A stretch of DNA of 64,000 nt. It comes from Geomonas diazotrophica. Its GTDB lineage: Bacteria > Desulfobacterota > Desulfuromonadia > Geobacterales > Geobacteraceae. The DNA lies in contig NZ_JAHLMF010000013.1 of assembly GCF_018919385.1 (NCBI RefSeq), positions 1 through 64,000 of the forward strand, given 5' to 3'. Position 1 is the first letter of the stretch; each line of letters begins with the position of its first letter. Below the pieces are notes generated by a model. That model was not told the DNA's origin. It was given only the letters and a program-made list of their open reading frames with translations, and made no database searches. A program made the position numbers and the translations under genes. Of this stretch, positions 15,408 through 25,439 are shown piece after piece.

Positions 15408-17190
15408 ACTGGTGCCCCTTTATCACGCGCAGGAACGCATCGCCATAGCGCGCCATCTTGTGCTGCCCCACGCCGGTAATCTTTAGGAGCTCCCACTTGT
15501 CCTTGGGCATCTGCGCCGCCATCTCGGCCAGCGTCGCGTCGGGGAACACCACGTACGGCGGCACCTGCTGCTCGTCCGCGATCTGCTTGCGCAGCTCCCG
15601 CAGCTCCCCGAAGAGCTCGCCGTCATAGGAGGGCTTCCTGGCCGCGCTCTTCTTCTCGACCACCCGGGTATCCCTCGGCTTCGCCAACTCCAGCTTCGTC
15701 TCCCCCCTCAACAGCGGGCGCGCCTTTTCCGTCAGCTTCAATACCGAAAAACCGGCCACATCCTGTTCCAGGTACCCAAGGTGTATCAACTGGCGCAAGA
15801 GGTTGCCCCAGACATCCTGGGAGTGGTGCTTCCCGATGCCGAAGGTGGAAAGCTGGTCGTGCTTCAGCTCGTGGACTCGCTGGTTCTGCGATCCGCGCAG
15901 CACGTCGATGACGTGCCCCATGCCGAAGCGCTGCCCGACCCGGTAGACGCAGGAGAGCGCCTTCCTGGCATCCTCGGTGGCGTCGAACCGCTCCGGCGGG
16001 CTCTCGCAGATGTCGCAGTTGCCGCACCCCGCCGCCAGGCTGTCCCCGAAGTAGCCCAAAAGCACCTGCCGGCGGCAGGTCTGCGCCTCGGCAAAGCCCA
16101 CCATGCAGTTTAGCTTGTGCAGCTCGATCCGGTTCTGCTCCTCGTTGCCGCCGTTGCCGATCAGCCCACGGGCCACCGCTATGTCGCCGTAACCGAAGAG
16201 GAGCAGCGCATCGGCTGGGAGCCCGTCGCGGCCGGCGCGCCCGGTTTCCTGGTAGTAGCTCTCGATGCTCTTGGGCATGTCGTAGTGCACCACGAAGCGG
16301 ACGTTGGACTTGTCGATCCCCATCCCGAAGGCGACCGTCGCAACGACGATCTTCACGTCGTCCCGCAGGAAGGCTTCCTGGGCCTCGTGGCGCTCCCGGT
16401 CGGGCAGCCCCGCGTGATAGGCGGCGGCCTTGATCCCGCTCTCGCAGAGCTTCCTGGCCACTTCCTCCACCCGCTTGCGCGACAGGGCATAGACGATGCC
16501 GGCCTCGTCCTTCCTGGTGGACAGGAAGGCGGTCAGCTGGCTGAAGGGCTTGCTCTTCTCCATTACGCTGTAACGGATGTTGGGGCGGTCGAAACCGGTG
16601 CAGAAGCAGGTGGCATCCTGGAGCCCAAGCCTGGAGAGGATGTCTCCGCGCGTCTGGGCATCGGCGGTCGCGGTAAGGGCGATCATCGGGATCTGCGGGA
16701 ATATCTCGCGCAGCATGCCGAGCTGCGCGTACTCGGGGCGGAAGTCGTGCCCCCACTGGGAGACGCAGTGGGCCTCGTCCACGGCAAAGAGGGAGATGGG
16801 GAGGGTCCTGATGCGGTCGATGAAGCCGTCGGAGAGCAGCCGCTCCGGCGCGACGTAGAGAAGCTTCAGCTCCCCCGCGTGCAGTTCCGCCAGCACCCGG
16901 CGCGCCTCGGCCTCGCCCAGGGCCGAGTTGTAGCAGGCCGCGGCGACCCCGTTCTCGCGCAGGGCGTCGACCTGGTCCTTCATCAACGAGATCAGAGGCG
17001 AGACGATGAGGGCGGTGCCCGGAAGGCAAAGGGCGGGGACCTGATAGCACAGGGATTTGCCGCCGCCTGTCGGCATCAGGACGAAGGCGTCCTTCCCGGA
17101 GAGCACCGTCTCCACGATCTCCTGCTGGCGCGGCCGAAAAGACTTGAAGCCGAACACCTCGTTCAGGATCTGGATATGGGAAAGCGGCAT
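15400..17190 (-). CDS. recQ: ATP-dependent DNA helicase RecQ
   Basis: This 596-aa RecQ helicase unwinds DNA 3' to 5' in recombination and fork repair. Motif I is Pro-Thr-Gly-Gly-Gly-Lys-Ser, motif II is Asp-Glu-Ala-His, and [12 protein letters not shown] is motif VI. The RecQ-Ct zinc site (Cys-Arg-Arg, then Cys-Gly-Asn-Cys-Asp-Ile-Cys), a winged helix and a C-terminal HRDC domain (about 520-596) follow. I chose ATG 17190 with GAGGGG upstream; an upstream in-frame extension to 17250 has no ribosome site. Length is normal. Confidence 0.95.
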   Translation of the reverse strand: MPLSHIQILNEVFGFKSFRPRQQEIVETVLSGKDAFVLMPTGGGKSLCYQVPALCLPGTALIVSPLISLMKDQVDALRENGVAAACYNSALGEAEARRVLAELHAGELKLLYVAPERLLSDGFIDRIRTLPISLFAVDEAHCVSQWGHDFRPEYAQLGMLREIFPQIPMIALTATADAQTRGDILSRLGLQDATCFCTGFDRPNIRYSVMEKSKPFSQLTAFLSTRKDEAGIVYALSRKRVEEVARKLCESGIKAAAYHAGLPDRERHEAQEAFLRDDVKIVVATVAFGMGIDKSNVRFVVHYDMPKSIESYYQETGRAGRDGLPADALLLFGYGDIAVARGLIGNGGNEEQNRIELHKLNCMVGFAEAQTCRRQVLLGYFGDSLAAGCGNCDICESPPERFDATEDARKALSCVYRVGQRFGMGHVIDVLRGSQNQRVHELKHDQLSTFGIGKHHSQDVWGNLLRQLIHLGYLEQDVAGFSVLKLTEKARPLLRGETKLELAKPRDTRVVEKKSAARKPSYDGELFGELRELRKQIADEQQVPPYVVFPDATLAEMAAQMPKDKWELLKITGVGQHKMARYGDAFLRVIKGHQST

Positions 17191-17290
17191 GTAAACCCCT
17201 CTAAAGCAGGTGCTGATGATAAACGAAAGGCGCGGTCTGCGCCACGCCATAGATCAAAGCAGGTATGGGAATCTTGTCAACCGTGTGCGG

Positions 17291-17962
17291 TCAGACCGCG
17301 TTCGCGGCAAGCGGGGCGGCAAGGCCCAGCTCCGCGATGAAGGCGCGGGTGCGTGGCGCGCCGCTGGACGTCTCCAGCAGGTTCGGGCGAAGGAGATCCT
17401 CATAACTGTCCACGTCGTGCCATGAGGGGAGCAGCGCTGCGGCGAGCCCCGAAGCCGCCGCCTGCCTGAGGCTCGCCTCCAGCACCTTCTCGCTGGACCA
17501 GGGGATGTCGCGAAAGAGGGTACCGTAGCCTCCGCTCACCCCGACCAGGTAGTAACCGCCATCCTCTGCCGGACCGAAAACCGCCTCGCTCCCCTGCTCG
17601 AGTCTCCGGAACCCCTCTTCGATGAAAGCCAGGGGCAGATCAGGGGAATCGGTCCCTATCACCACGCGCGGGCCATAGCCGCGCGAGGAGAGCTCCTGGA
17701 ACGCGTGTTCCAGGCGCACTCCCAGCCCGCCCGTGCACTGGCGCACCAGCACCGCGCCCGGCGCCGCCTTCTCGAAGAACTCCGCGCTCCCCTCGTGGAA
17801 GATCACGATATCGGTTGGAAGTGCCGCCGCCCGCTCGACGATGTCGAGTAGCATGCAGCGGTAGAGTTCGGCGGCCTGACGCGGCGAGAGGGGGGGCGAA
17901 AGACGGGTCTTCACCCGTCCCGGCAGAGGCGTCTTGGCGAAGATGGCGAGTACACGCTTCAT
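17291..17962 (-). CDS. DUF2064/TIGR04282-type nucleotidyl- or glycosyltransferase-like protein
   Basis: This 223-aa GT-A-fold protein has the family's Phe-Ala-Lys-Thr-Pro-Leu-Pro-Gly-Arg-Val-Lys-Thr-Arg-Leu start, which resembles nucleotide-binding loops of nucleotidyltransferases. It also has Ile-Gly-Thr-Asp-Ser-Pro-Asp-Leu-Pro and Gly-Pro-Ala-Glu-Asp-Gly-Gly-Tyr-Tyr-Leu. Some relatives are annotated as arsenosugar-biosynthesis glycosyltransferases; no arsenic genes lie nearby, so the substrate is open. It stands between recQ and folE2 on the same strand with gaps of about 100 bases. Confidence 0.75.
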   Translation of the reverse strand: MKRVLAIFAKTPLPGRVKTRLSPPLSPRQAAELYRCMLLDIVERAAALPTDIVIFHEGSAEFFEKAAPGAVLVRQCTGGLGVRLEHAFQELSSRGYGPRVVIGTDSPDLPLAFIEEGFRRLEQGSEAVFGPAEDGGYYLVGVSGGYGTLFRDIPWSSEKVLEASLRQAAASGLAAALLPSWHDVDSYEDLLRPNLLETSSGAPRTRAFIAELGLAAPLAANAV

Positions 17963-18087
17963 TAGAGAGGAGAACCTTAAGAGAGTTAAATGAAGGATTA
18001 AAAGCTAGAGTTGTCCACAATTTTGCCGCTTTTCAACAGAGTTATCCACAAACCGAGACAGTCAAGCCGTTGACTTCGCCGGCCCCA

Positions 18088-18897
18088 TTATCCCTTTTTT
18101 CGCTCGATCGCCGCGTACGCGGAATGCTTGTGGATCGACTCGAAGTTTTCCGCCTCGACGGAAAACCACGTGACATTCTCCATAGATAGCAGCCGCACCG
18201 TGGCTTCGCGCACCATGTCCTCGACAAAGCGCGGGTTCTCGTAGGCACGCTCGGTGACGAACTTCTCGTCCTCGCGCTTCAGCAGTGAATATACAGGCGA
18301 GGAACCGCACTCCTCGATGAGGTCGATGAGATCCTCGATCCAGATGAATTCGCTGTAGCGGACCTGTACGGTCATGATGGAGCGCTGGTTATGGGCGCCG
18401 TAGCTGGAGAGTTCCTTGCTGCAGGGGCAAAGCGAGGTGACCGGCACTTTGATCCCCAGTACGAAGTCGAATTGGTCGGAAAGCGACGCGCTGAAGGTAC
18501 AGGTGTACTCCATGAGGCTCTTGGCCTTCGACACCGGCGCCTTCTTCTCCACGAAGTAGGGGAATTCCATCTCCAGGTGCGCGTTGGACGCGCCGAGCTT
18601 CTCCTTCATAGTGGCGAGGATCACCTCGAGCTTGTCGAGGGCGATGTCCTGCCGGTACTTGTTCAGGATCTCCACGAATCGGCTCATGTGGGTCCCCTTG
18701 AAGTGGTGCGGGAGGTCGACGTACATGTTGATGCGCGCGATGGTGTTCTGGAACTTCTTGTTCTTGTCCATCACCACGATGGGATACGAGACGTCCTTCA
18801 CCCCGACCTTCCCGATCGGGATGTTGCGCGTGTCGCGGGTAAGCTGCACGTCGGAAAGTGCCTTGCCTTCTTTCTTTTGCTCCATATCTTTGCTCAT
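18088..18897 (-). CDS. folE2: GTP cyclohydrolase FolE2 (type IB)
   Basis: This 269-aa enzyme converts GTP to 7,8-dihydroneopterin triphosphate, feeding folate and queuosine synthesis. The metal ligand region Ser-Leu-Cys-Pro-Cys-Ser-Lys-Glu-Leu-Ser-Ser-Tyr-Gly-Ala-His-Asn-Gln-Arg is typical of type IB enzymes, which work with several metals and often replace zinc-dependent FolE. A good AGGAAAAGG ribosome site precedes ATG 18897. It lies downstream of queC on the same strand, separated by a REP-like repeat; a shared pathway role is likely. Confidence 0.93.
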   Translation of the reverse strand: MSKDMEQKKEGKALSDVQLTRDTRNIPIGKVGVKDVSYPIVVMDKNKKFQNTIARINMYVDLPHHFKGTHMSRFVEILNKYRQDIALDKLEVILATMKEKLGASNAHLEMEFPYFVEKKAPVSKAKSLMEYTCTFSASLSDQFDFVLGIKVPVTSLCPCSKELSSYGAHNQRSIMTVQVRYSEFIWIEDLIDLIEECGSSPVYSLLKREDEKFVTERAYENPRFVEDMVREATVRLLSMENVTWFSVEAENFESIHKHSAYAAIERKKG

Positions 18898-18919
18898 GCC
18901 TTTTCCTCAGCCGTTCTTC

Positions 18920-19010
18920 CCCCTCGGTGAGGGCGTTGCCACGGAGTGAGGGTATCGCCTATTCCGGCGCCCTCACCCCGGCCCTCTCCCGAAAGGAGAG
19001 GGAGGGACGG
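18920..19010. repeat. REP-like GC-rich palindromic repeat
   Basis: GGTGAGGGCGTTGCCACGG is followed by GCCCTCACCCCGGCCCTCTC and a small hairpin around AAAGG. The same modules recur at 27098-27225, 28058-28188, 30855-30900, 34383-34445 and 38745-38805. Confidence 0.75.
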
Positions 19011-19035
19011 TGGAATGATGGTAGATCTGCCGGGA

Positions 19036-19713
19036 CTACCGCTTGACGTACCGGACCGGGTCGGTGACGCCCAGTTCCGAGAACCCTTTCAGGCGCAGGC
19101 GGCAGGAGTCGCACAGGCCGCAGGCGGCGCCGTCCTCGGTCGGGTCATAGCAGGAATGGGTCTTGCCGTAGTCCACGCCCAGGGTGAGGCCGGTCTTGAT
19201 GATCTCCGCCTTGCTGAGGCTGATGAGCGGCGTGTGGATGGTCATCTTCTTCCCTTCCACGCCCGCCTTGGTGGCGAGGTTCGCCATCACCTCGTAGGCC
19301 GCGATGTACTCGGGGCGGCAGTCGGGGTAGCCCGAGTAGTCGAGGGCGTTCACACCGATGAAGATGTCGAAGGCCCCAAGCGTTTCCGCCCAGCCCAGCG
19401 CGAAGGAGAGGAAGATGGTGTTCCTGGCCGGAACGTAGGTGACCGGGATCTCCTCACCCACCCCTTCCTTGGGGACCGCGATGTCGGAGGTGAGGGCGCT
19501 CCCCCCCATCTTGCGCAGGTCGAACTCGACCAGCATGTGGTCCACCGCTCCCATCGGGCGCGCGTTCTGCTTGGCGAGGGCCACTTCGTGCTGGTGGCGC
19601 TGGCCATAGCTGAAACTCATGGCGTAGGGCTCGAAGCCTTGGTGCTTGGCGATGGCCATGCAGGTGGTCGAATCGAGCCCGCCGCTGTACAGGATTACCG
19701 CTTTTTTCTTCAT
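19036..19713 (-). CDS. queC: 7-cyano-7-deazaguanine synthase QueC
   Basis: This 225-aa ATP-dependent enzyme makes preQ0 from carboxydeazaguanine in queuosine synthesis. The PP-loop Ser-Gly-Gly-Leu-Asp-Ser is at 10-15. The C-terminal zinc site has Cys-Tyr-Asp-Pro, Cys-Gly-Leu-Cys and Asp-Ser-Cys. A GAGGTAAGCG ribosome site precedes ATG 19713. Other queuosine genes are not seen nearby except folE2, which makes the pathway's first pterin precursor. Confidence 0.95.
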   Translation of the reverse strand: MKKKAVILYSGGLDSTTCMAIAKHQGFEPYAMSFSYGQRHQHEVALAKQNARPMGAVDHMLVEFDLRKMGGSALTSDIAVPKEGVGEEIPVTYVPARNTIFLSFALGWAETLGAFDIFIGVNALDYSGYPDCRPEYIAAYEVMANLATKAGVEGKKMTIHTPLISLSKAEIIKTGLTLGVDYGKTHSCYDPTEDGAACGLCDSCRLRLKGFSELGVTDPVRYVKR

Positions 19714-19779
19714 CGCTTACCTCTGTCTCACGCTCCTCCCCGGAGGGGGGAGGTCGTAAGGGGGGTTCCGTTTTTTGGT

Positions 19780-19823
19780 TCTTAAAAAGAAAAAGGCCGC
19801 GCCGGCGATTCCGGTGCGGCCTT
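19780..19823 (-). terminator. Terminator of the rpsU-rpoD cluster
   Basis: AAGGCCGCGCCGG at 19793-19805 pairs with CCGGTGCGGCCTT at 19811-19823. On the minus strand it is followed by TTTTTCTTTTTAAG. It sits 6 bases after the rpoD stop codon. Confidence 0.85.
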
Positions 19824-19828
19824 GGTGA

Positions 19829-21580
19829 CTACTCCACGAAGCTCTTCAGCTTCTTCGCCCGGCTCGGGTGCCGCAGCTTCCTGAGCGCCTTGGCCTCGAT
19901 CTGCCGGATCCTCTCGCGGGTGACCTCGAAGTCCTGACCGACCTCTTCCAGGGTGTGGTCGCTCTTCTCGCCGATGCCGAAACGCATCCTGAGCACCTTC
20001 TCCTCACGCGGCGTCAGGGTGGAGAGCACGCGGGAAGTCTGCTCCGAGAGGTTCGCCTTGATGACCGCCTCGAGGGGGGATACCACGCCCTTGTCCTCGA
20101 TGAAGTCGCCAAGATGGGAATCTTCCTCCTCGCCGATCGGGGTCTCCAGGGAGATCGGCTCCTTGGCGATCTTCAGGACCTTCCTTACCTTGTCCAGCGG
20201 CAGCGCCATGCGCTCGGCGATCTCCTCCGGGGAGGGCTCGCGGCCGATCTCCTGCACCAGCTGGCGGCTGGTACGGATCAGCTTGTTGATGGTCTCGATC
20301 ATGTGCACCGGGATACGGATGGTGCGGGCCTGGTCCGCGATGGCGCGGGTGATGGCCTGACGGATCCACCAGGTGGCGTAGGTGGAGAACTTGTAGCCGC
20401 GCTGGTACTCGAACTTGTCCACCGCCTTCATGAGGCCGATGTTCCCTTCCTGGATCAGGTCGAGGAACTGCAGGCCGCGGTTGGTGTACTTCTTGGCGAT
20501 GGAGACCACCAGGCGGAGGTTCGCCTCTACCAGCTCGCTCTTGGCCAGCTTAGCCTTGTGCTCACCTTCCTCGATTGCGAGGAGTGCGTTGGCGAGCTCG
20601 CTCGCCTTGAAGCCGGACTCCTGCTCGATCTTCTTGAGCTTCGCCTCGCTGGAGCGGTAGCGCTTCTCGAGCTTTTGCCCCTCTTCCAGGCTCATGTTCA
20701 TCTTCTTGGAGAAGTCGGCGTCGGAAGCGTTCTTCAGCCCTTCGTAGGCGGCCAGGAACACGTCCTTGACGGTGCTGGTTTCCTTCTCCAGTTCCGCGAT
20801 CTCCTGCATGACGGTGTCGACCTTGCAGGAGAGCTCCTTCAGACGCTGGGCGATCTTCTCGATGTGGCGGTCTTTGAGGCGCAGCGACTTGAGGGTCTCG
20901 GCCATCTTGACCTTCAGCTCGCCGTGCTCGGTGTTGAGCGCCTCGCCTTCCTTGGCGGAGACCTTACCTTCCAGCGCGGTCTGGATCTGCTCCATACGCT
21001 GGGACATTTCGTGGATCTCGTCGATGATGCCGAGAACACGCAGCGCCTGCAGATCCTCTTCGCCCTCTTCCAGGACCTCTTCCTCCACGTCCTTGGAGAT
21101 CTCGATGGCGCCGATCTGCTGCTTGCGCAGACGCTCGCCCAGGGTGATGACCTCGCGCACGGTGATCGGGGTGTTCAGGATGACGCTGGCCACGTCGCGC
21201 TCGCCCACTTCGATCCTCTTGGCGATCTCGACCTCGCCCTCGCGGGTCAACAGGGACACGGAGCCCATCTCGCGCAGGTACATGCGCACGGGGTCGCTGG
21301 TGCGGCCGAGGGTGCCGGGCTCGAACTCGACCTCTTCCTCGCCCCCCTCGTGCTCTTCCTCTTCCTCGAGGTCCATCTTGATCTTGGGGATCTTCACCTT
21401 TTGGGCGGAATCCACGATCTCGATGTCCATATCGCCAAACATGCTCATCACATCGTCAATCTGATCGGAGGAGACGATGTCAGGGGGGAGCAGGTCGTTC
21501 ACCTCTTCGTAGGTGAGAAAACCCTTCTCCTTGCCCAGGTCGATGAGCTGCTTCACTTCGTCCATGCTTTTCTTGGCCAT
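19829..21580 (-). CDS. rpoD: RNA polymerase primary sigma factor
   Basis: This 583-aa sigma-70 has region 1.1 at the N-terminus, an acidic spacer and a long non-conserved region. Region 2 contains [14 protein letters not shown] and Tyr-Ala-Thr-Trp-Trp-Ile-Arg-Gln-Ala. Region 4.2 has Thr-Leu-Glu-Glu-Val-Gly and Arg-Glu-Arg-Ile-Arg-Gln-Ile-Glu. It directs housekeeping transcription. It is the last gene of the rpsU-yqeY-cvpA-dnaG-rpoD cluster and ends at a strong terminator. The start is ATG 21580 with GGAGCG upstream. Confidence 0.97.
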   Translation of the reverse strand: MAKKSMDEVKQLIDLGKEKGFLTYEEVNDLLPPDIVSSDQIDDVMSMFGDMDIEIVDSAQKVKIPKIKMDLEEEEEHEGGEEEVEFEPGTLGRTSDPVRMYLREMGSVSLLTREGEVEIAKRIEVGERDVASVILNTPITVREVITLGERLRKQQIGAIEISKDVEEEVLEEGEEDLQALRVLGIIDEIHEMSQRMEQIQTALEGKVSAKEGEALNTEHGELKVKMAETLKSLRLKDRHIEKIAQRLKELSCKVDTVMQEIAELEKETSTVKDVFLAAYEGLKNASDADFSKKMNMSLEEGQKLEKRYRSSEAKLKKIEQESGFKASELANALLAIEEGEHKAKLAKSELVEANLRLVVSIAKKYTNRGLQFLDLIQEGNIGLMKAVDKFEYQRGYKFSTYATWWIRQAITRAIADQARTIRIPVHMIETINKLIRTSRQLVQEIGREPSPEEIAERMALPLDKVRKVLKIAKEPISLETPIGEEEDSHLGDFIEDKGVVSPLEAVIKANLSEQTSRVLSTLTPREEKVLRMRFGIGEKSDHTLEEVGQDFEVTRERIRQIEAKALRKLRHPSRAKKLKSFVE

Positions 21581-21632
21581 TTACCACGCTCCGCTACAGC
21601 TTGAATCCAGCACAGCTACCGCTTGAATCCTA

Positions 21633-23390
21633 CTATAGTAATTTCGATTTTTTATTACGCAACCGCTCAAGTTCAGACAGTATCTCCAGATACCTCGGAG
21701 AATCCGGGTCGACCGTGGCCAATTCCCTCGCCAGGGCCTTGCCGTCCCCCTTGAGCGCTCGCCGTTCCAGGGCTTGGCAGCACTGCTCGAAGGCCTTGAC
21801 GGGGTCAAGATCCTCAAGGTGCGCGTCCTCCACGAACAGCGAATAGAGACGGCTTCTTTCCTCGTGCGACTCGACCTGTTCCAACACCAGGGGGAGGTCG
21901 AGGTCCCCCGTTTCCGAATTGGCCACTATGGCTTGTGCCAGCTTCAGGTGGCTGGCGCTGAAAAGCTTATCGGCACCGTGGTCGCGAACCCTTAACACCA
22001 CGTCCGGGTACTTCACCATCAGGGTCAGCAGCACCTCTTCCGTACCGGTCGGCTTCGGCGCGCCTTTCGGCTGCGGGCGCGGCGCCTGGGGGCGGACAGG
22101 GATACCGACCTTCTGCAGCAGCATGGCGCGGTCGATGCCGAGCGCCCGGCAGATCTCCTTCTCGTAGAGCCCGCGCTCCACCGGGTCGGCGATCTTCAAT
22201 AGCCGCGGCGACACCTCGTTCACGAAGGCGACCTTCCCTTCCACGCCCCTCACGTCCATGCGCTTTAGGAGCCCCTTGTAGAACGACTCGAAGATCGGGA
22301 GCGCCTTGTCCAGAAGCGGCTGAAAGGCCGCGCCCCCTTCCCGGTTGATGAAGGTGTCGGGGTCGTCCTCCGCCGGGACTTCGACCACCCGCGCCGGGAA
22401 CCCCTCTTCGAGGAACAGTTCCATGGAGCGGACCGTCGCCTTGCGGCCGGCCTCGTCGCCGTCAAAGAGCATGAAAGCCCGGTCGGCGTAGCGGCGCAGC
22501 AGCTTCACGTGCGGCTGGGTCAACGCCGTGCCGCAGGTCGCCACCACGTTGGTGAAACCGGCCCGGTACAGTGCCAGGTGATCGAAGTACCCCTCGACCA
22601 CGATGGCGCTCCCCTTCTCCCGCATCCCCTTCTTGGCCAGGTCGATGCCGAACAGGACCTCGCTCTTGCGGTACACGATGGACTCCGGGGAGTTTATGTA
22701 CTTGGGGAGCGAGTCGTCCATGACCCGCCCGCCGAAACCTATGGCGCGGCCGTGCAGGTCCGCGATGGTGAAGAGGAGACGGTTCCGGAAGGTATCGTAG
22801 TAGCCGTCCTTCCCCTCGCGTTTTCTCAAAAGGCCAAGCTTCTCCGCCGCGTCGAGCGGGACGCCCTTGCGCCGCAGAAAGCCGGTCAGGTTGTCCCATC
22901 CCGCCGGCGCGAAGCCCATGCGGTAGGTGGCGGCGGTGTCGCGATCAACCCCGCGTTTCTCGAGGTAGGCCCTTCCGGCGGCACCCGCCTCGTCCGATTC
23001 CAGCACCCGGCGGTAAAACTCGCAGGCCAGCTCGTTGATCTGGTAGGCCTGCTCCTGCTCGTCCACCTTGCGCTTCTCTTCGCGGGTCAGTTCCCGCTCG
23101 GGGATTTCCACCCCCACCTTCTTGGCCAGGAACTTGACCGCCTGCGGGAAGGCAAGCCCTTCCATGCGCATGACGAAATCGATGGAGTTCCCTCCCACGC
23201 CGCAACCAAAGCAATGGAAGATGCCACGCGCCGGGTTCACGTTGAACGACGCCGTCTTCTCGCCGTGGAAGGGGCAGACCCCCTGGTAGTTGGCCCCGGA
23301 CTTCTTGAGGCTCATGTAGTCGGAGACAACCTGGAGGATCGGGGCCCTCTCGCGTACTTCCCTGATCTTCTCGTCCGGTATCGTCGACAC
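21633..23390 (-). CDS. dnaG: DNA primase
   Basis: This 585-aa primase makes RNA primers at the replication fork. The zinc finger has Cys39-Pro-Phe-His42 and Cys60-Phe-Gly-Cys63. The TOPRIM core shows Ile-Val-Val-Glu-Gly-Tyr-Phe-Asp and Leu-Phe-Asp-Gly-Asp-Glu-Ala-Gly. The C-terminal part would bind DnaB. The start is GTG 23390. It lies 52 bases before rpoD and 12 bases after cvpA, the usual position in the macromolecular synthesis operon. Confidence 0.96.
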   Translation of the reverse strand: MSTIPDEKIREVRERAPILQVVSDYMSLKKSGANYQGVCPFHGEKTASFNVNPARGIFHCFGCGVGGNSIDFVMRMEGLAFPQAVKFLAKKVGVEIPERELTREEKRKVDEQEQAYQINELACEFYRRVLESDEAGAAGRAYLEKRGVDRDTAATYRMGFAPAGWDNLTGFLRRKGVPLDAAEKLGLLRKREGKDGYYDTFRNRLLFTIADLHGRAIGFGGRVMDDSLPKYINSPESIVYRKSEVLFGIDLAKKGMREKGSAIVVEGYFDHLALYRAGFTNVVATCGTALTQPHVKLLRRYADRAFMLFDGDEAGRKATVRSMELFLEEGFPARVVEVPAEDDPDTFINREGGAAFQPLLDKALPIFESFYKGLLKRMDVRGVEGKVAFVNEVSPRLLKIADPVERGLYEKEICRALGIDRAMLLQKVGIPVRPQAPRPQPKGAPKPTGTEEVLLTLMVKYPDVVLRVRDHGADKLFSASHLKLAQAIVANSETGDLDLPLVLEQVESHEERSRLYSLFVEDAHLEDLDPVKAFEQCCQALERRALKGDGKALARELATVDPDSPRYLEILSELERLRNKKSKLL

Positions 23391-23402
23391 TGCGGTTGAT
23401 CC

Positions 23403-23969
23403 TTATTTCTTATGCGCTCCGTGTGGAGTCGGCGCCTTTACTTCTTTTTTTTCCCCGGGTTCCGCGGCGTCACTGGTTTCCCTGTGCTGGGCTATGGCGC
23501 CTTCCCAGCCGGCCGCTATATCCCCTCCCGTCGAGGCGAACGCGGCCGCGGTCTTGGAGCCGTGGATCCAGACCTTCACCTTCTCCGGCATCGGCTTGGT
23601 GGTGGCCAGGTAGAGGAGCACGCAGAGGATGAAGCCCCCCTGGAGGAAACCGAAAACGATCCCGCCGGCCCGGTTGATCCCGCCCAGGAGCATGACTTTC
23701 AGGACGACGGTGAGCAGATGACCGAGGAAGTAGAACAGCATGCCGAGCAGCATGAAGATGAGGAGGAACGCCAGCGGCTGCGCCACCTGCGGGGGGAGGT
23801 TGATGAAGTGCCTGATCCCCAGACTTAGAGAGGAATAGTATCGGAAAGCGGCCCAGCCGCCCGTGACGAGGCCGAGCAGGGAGCAAGCCTCCCGCACCAA
23901 CCCCTTCGAGAACCCCTTCGCCACAAAGAAGAGCAATACGACCCAGATAAGGATGTCGAGAAGGATCAT
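23403..23969 (-). CDS. CvpA-family membrane protein
   Basis: This 188-aa inner-membrane protein has four hydrophobic segments at about 5-22, 28-46, 62-88 and 100-125. It carries the CvpA start (Leu-Asp-Ile-Leu-Ile-Trp-Val-Val-Leu-Leu-Phe-Phe-Val-Ala-Lys-Gly) and a Lys/Pro-rich cytoplasmic tail. CvpA was named for colicin V production in E. coli, and relatives affect envelope stress; the true role is unclear. It lies between yqeY and dnaG on the same strand. Confidence 0.85.
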   Translation of the reverse strand: MILLDILIWVVLLFFVAKGFSKGLVREACSLLGLVTGGWAAFRYYSSLSLGIRHFINLPPQVAQPLAFLLIFMLLGMLFYFLGHLLTVVLKVMLLGGINRAGGIVFGFLQGGFILCVLLYLATTKPMPEKVKVWIHGSKTAAAFASTGGDIAAGWEGAIAQHRETSDAAEPGEKKEVKAPTPHGAHKK

Positions 23970-24004
23970 GCAAACACCTGGTCATTAGCCACAAAGCAAA
24001 AGAA

Positions 24005-24081
24005 GGGGGAATCGTCCGATTCGCCCCTACTCATGACACCCAAAACCCGCAAGCACCCCCGGGACTGGTCCCGGGGGCTCT
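24005..24081. repeat. Two hairpins between yqeY and cvpA
   Basis: GGGGGAATCG...CGATTCGCCCC (24005-24027) belongs to the GCGAAT palindrome family seen at 25394 and 34342. AGCACCCCCGGGAC...GTCCCGGGGGCTCT (about 24050-24081) is a very stable stem directly after yqeY. The latter lacks a good T run on the minus strand, so it may stabilise or attenuate the rpsU-yqeY message, not end it fully. Confidence 0.55.
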
Positions 24082-24083
24082 GA

Positions 24084-24527
24084 TCATGCGAGTTTTTCCT
24101 TCACAACTTCGCTCACCAGTTTACCTTCTGCACGGCCGGCGACTTGGGGCTGGATGGCCTTCATGACCTTGCCCATATCCTTGCCTCCGGTAGCGCCGAC
24201 TTCCGCGATGACTTTCGCCACCAGGTCGGCCAGCTCTTCCCGTGTCAGCTGCTGGGGGAGGTAGCCCATGAGGAGCGCGAGCTCCGCTTCCTCTTTATCC
24301 ACCAACTCCTGCCTGCCTGCTTCCTTAAAGAGTCGGATGGATTCCCTGCGCTGCTTGCAGAGGGTAACGATGGTTTCGGTGATCTCGCTATCGTTCAGTT
24401 CACGCCTGAGCTCGATATCGCGGTTTTTCACCGAGGAGAGTACCATGCGGATGGTAGATAAACGCAAGGTATCACGACTTCTCATCGCCTCCTTCAGTTC
24501 CGCGTTAAGCCTCTCCCTCAGTTGCAT
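24084..24527 (-). CDS. yqeY: GatB/YqeY domain protein
   Basis: This 147-aa protein of the YqeY family is related to the tRNA-binding tail of the amidotransferase subunit GatB. It reads as helical throughout: Leu-Asn-Ala-Glu-Leu-Lys-Glu-Ala-Met-Arg at the start and the Asp-Met-Gly-Lys-Val-Met-Lys family motif near the end. Its role is probably tRNA-linked but unproven. It lies 13 bases after rpsU, a conserved neighbour pair. GAGGG precedes ATG 24527. Confidence 0.9.
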   Translation of the reverse strand: MQLRERLNAELKEAMRSRDTLRLSTIRMVLSSVKNRDIELRRELNDSEITETIVTLCKQRRESIRLFKEAGRQELVDKEEAELALLMGYLPQQLTREELADLVAKVIAEVGATGGKDMGKVMKAIQPQVAGRAEGKLVSEVVKEKLA

Positions 24528-24540
24528 GAAACCCTCTTTC

Positions 24541-24738
24541 TTAGTCGACCATCTTGCGCTGTTTTTTCAGAGCGCGCTTGCGAGCGGCAATGGCCTTCTT
24601 CTTCTTCTTGATGCTCGGCTTCTCGTAGTGCTCTCTTTTGCGGACCTCCGAAAGGATCCCCGCTTTTTCGCACTGCTTCTTGAACTTCTTGAGCGCAAGC
24701 TCAAACGGTTCAGTTTCTTTTACCTTTACTCCCGGCAT
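24541..24738 (-). CDS. rpsU: 30S ribosomal protein bS21
   Basis: This 65-aa very basic protein ([12 protein letters not shown], then Lys/Arg-rich helices) is the small-subunit protein that aids mRNA selection at initiation. It heads the macromolecular synthesis cluster. GGGGGGGAA precedes the ATG at 24738. An overlapping ATG at 24742 in another frame is not the start. Confidence 0.95.
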   Translation of the reverse strand: MPGVKVKETEPFELALKKFKKQCEKAGILSEVRKREHYEKPSIKKKKKAIAARKRALKKQRKMVD

Positions 24739-24869
24739 TCATATTCCCCCCCCTTCTCTAGCTAGATTTACAAACTTGTGTGGGTACGGGCCGGCAGACA
24801 TTATTCAAGGAACCAGCAATATATCATCGCGGTCTTATTTGTCAAGGCATTTGTGCCATTTCGTAACGG

Positions 24870-25199
24870 CTACCCAACGCGGGAATTCTTCTCCTCGATG
24901 CCGGACATCCCGAAGCGGCGCCTGAGCTCCGCGTAGACCTCCTCCGGGTCGATGTCGTAGTAGCCGAGCAGGACCAGGCTGTGGAAGAAGAGGTCGGCGG
25001 TTTCATAGACGATCTCGTCGCGCTTGCCCCCCTTGCCGGCGATGACCACCTCGGTCGCCTCCTCGCCCAGTTTCTTCAGGATCTTGTCGATCCCCTTGGC
25101 CATGAGGCTCGCGGTGTAGGAGTTCTCGCTCGGGTTGGCCTTGCGTTCCTGGATGACGCGGTAGACCGCGGCGATGATGTCGTCTTTGGTGTTTTCCAT
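24870..25199 (-). CDS. hisE: Phosphoribosyl-ATP pyrophosphatase HisE
   Basis: This 109-aa enzyme removes pyrophosphate from PR-ATP, the second step of histidine synthesis. It has the MazG-like Glu-Glu-Ala-Thr-Glu-Val and Glu-Thr-Ala-Asp-Leu-Phe-Phe-His metal motifs. It stands alone, not fused to HisI, and no hisI is seen in the window. It is the last gene of the his run, about 240 bases after hisF with repeats between. AGAGGAGC precedes ATG 25199. Confidence 0.93.
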   Translation of the reverse strand: MENTKDDIIAAVYRVIQERKANPSENSYTASLMAKGIDKILKKLGEEATEVVIAGKGGKRDEIVYETADLFFHSLVLLGYYDIDPEEVYAELRRRFGMSGIEEKNSRVG

Positions 25200-25225
25200 C
25201 GTGAGCTCCTCTGGAAGAATGATCC

Positions 25226-25424
25226 TCTCTCCTTGCGCGAGTGCGAGGGCGAATGGCTATTCGCACCGACAGATTCGTCGAGCGCAGGGGGGAGGAACGT
25301 TCGTGCATTCGTTGTAGGGGCAAATAATTATTTGCCCAGCCGCAGCGGCCCCGGCCACAGCCCCCGCCAACTGAAACGGTGAGGCGGCAAAGGGGGGCGA
25401 ATGATTATTCGCCCCTACAGGTAC
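25226..25424. repeat. GCGAAT-type palindromes between hisF and hisE
   Basis: GGGGCAAATAATTATTTGCC at 25317-25336 and GGGGCGAATGATTATTCGCC at 25394-25413 are near-perfect palindromes of one family. A decayed copy lies at about 25226-25245. The second is followed by CCTACAGGT, also found after the copy at 34342. Confidence 0.75.
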
Positions 25425-25439
25425 GGCGACAGGGCGTGG

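Noticed and set aside
19868-21604. Long plus-strand open frame opposite rpoD
   Set aside because: Leu/Asp/His-rich shadow of rpoD, without motifs or ribosome site.
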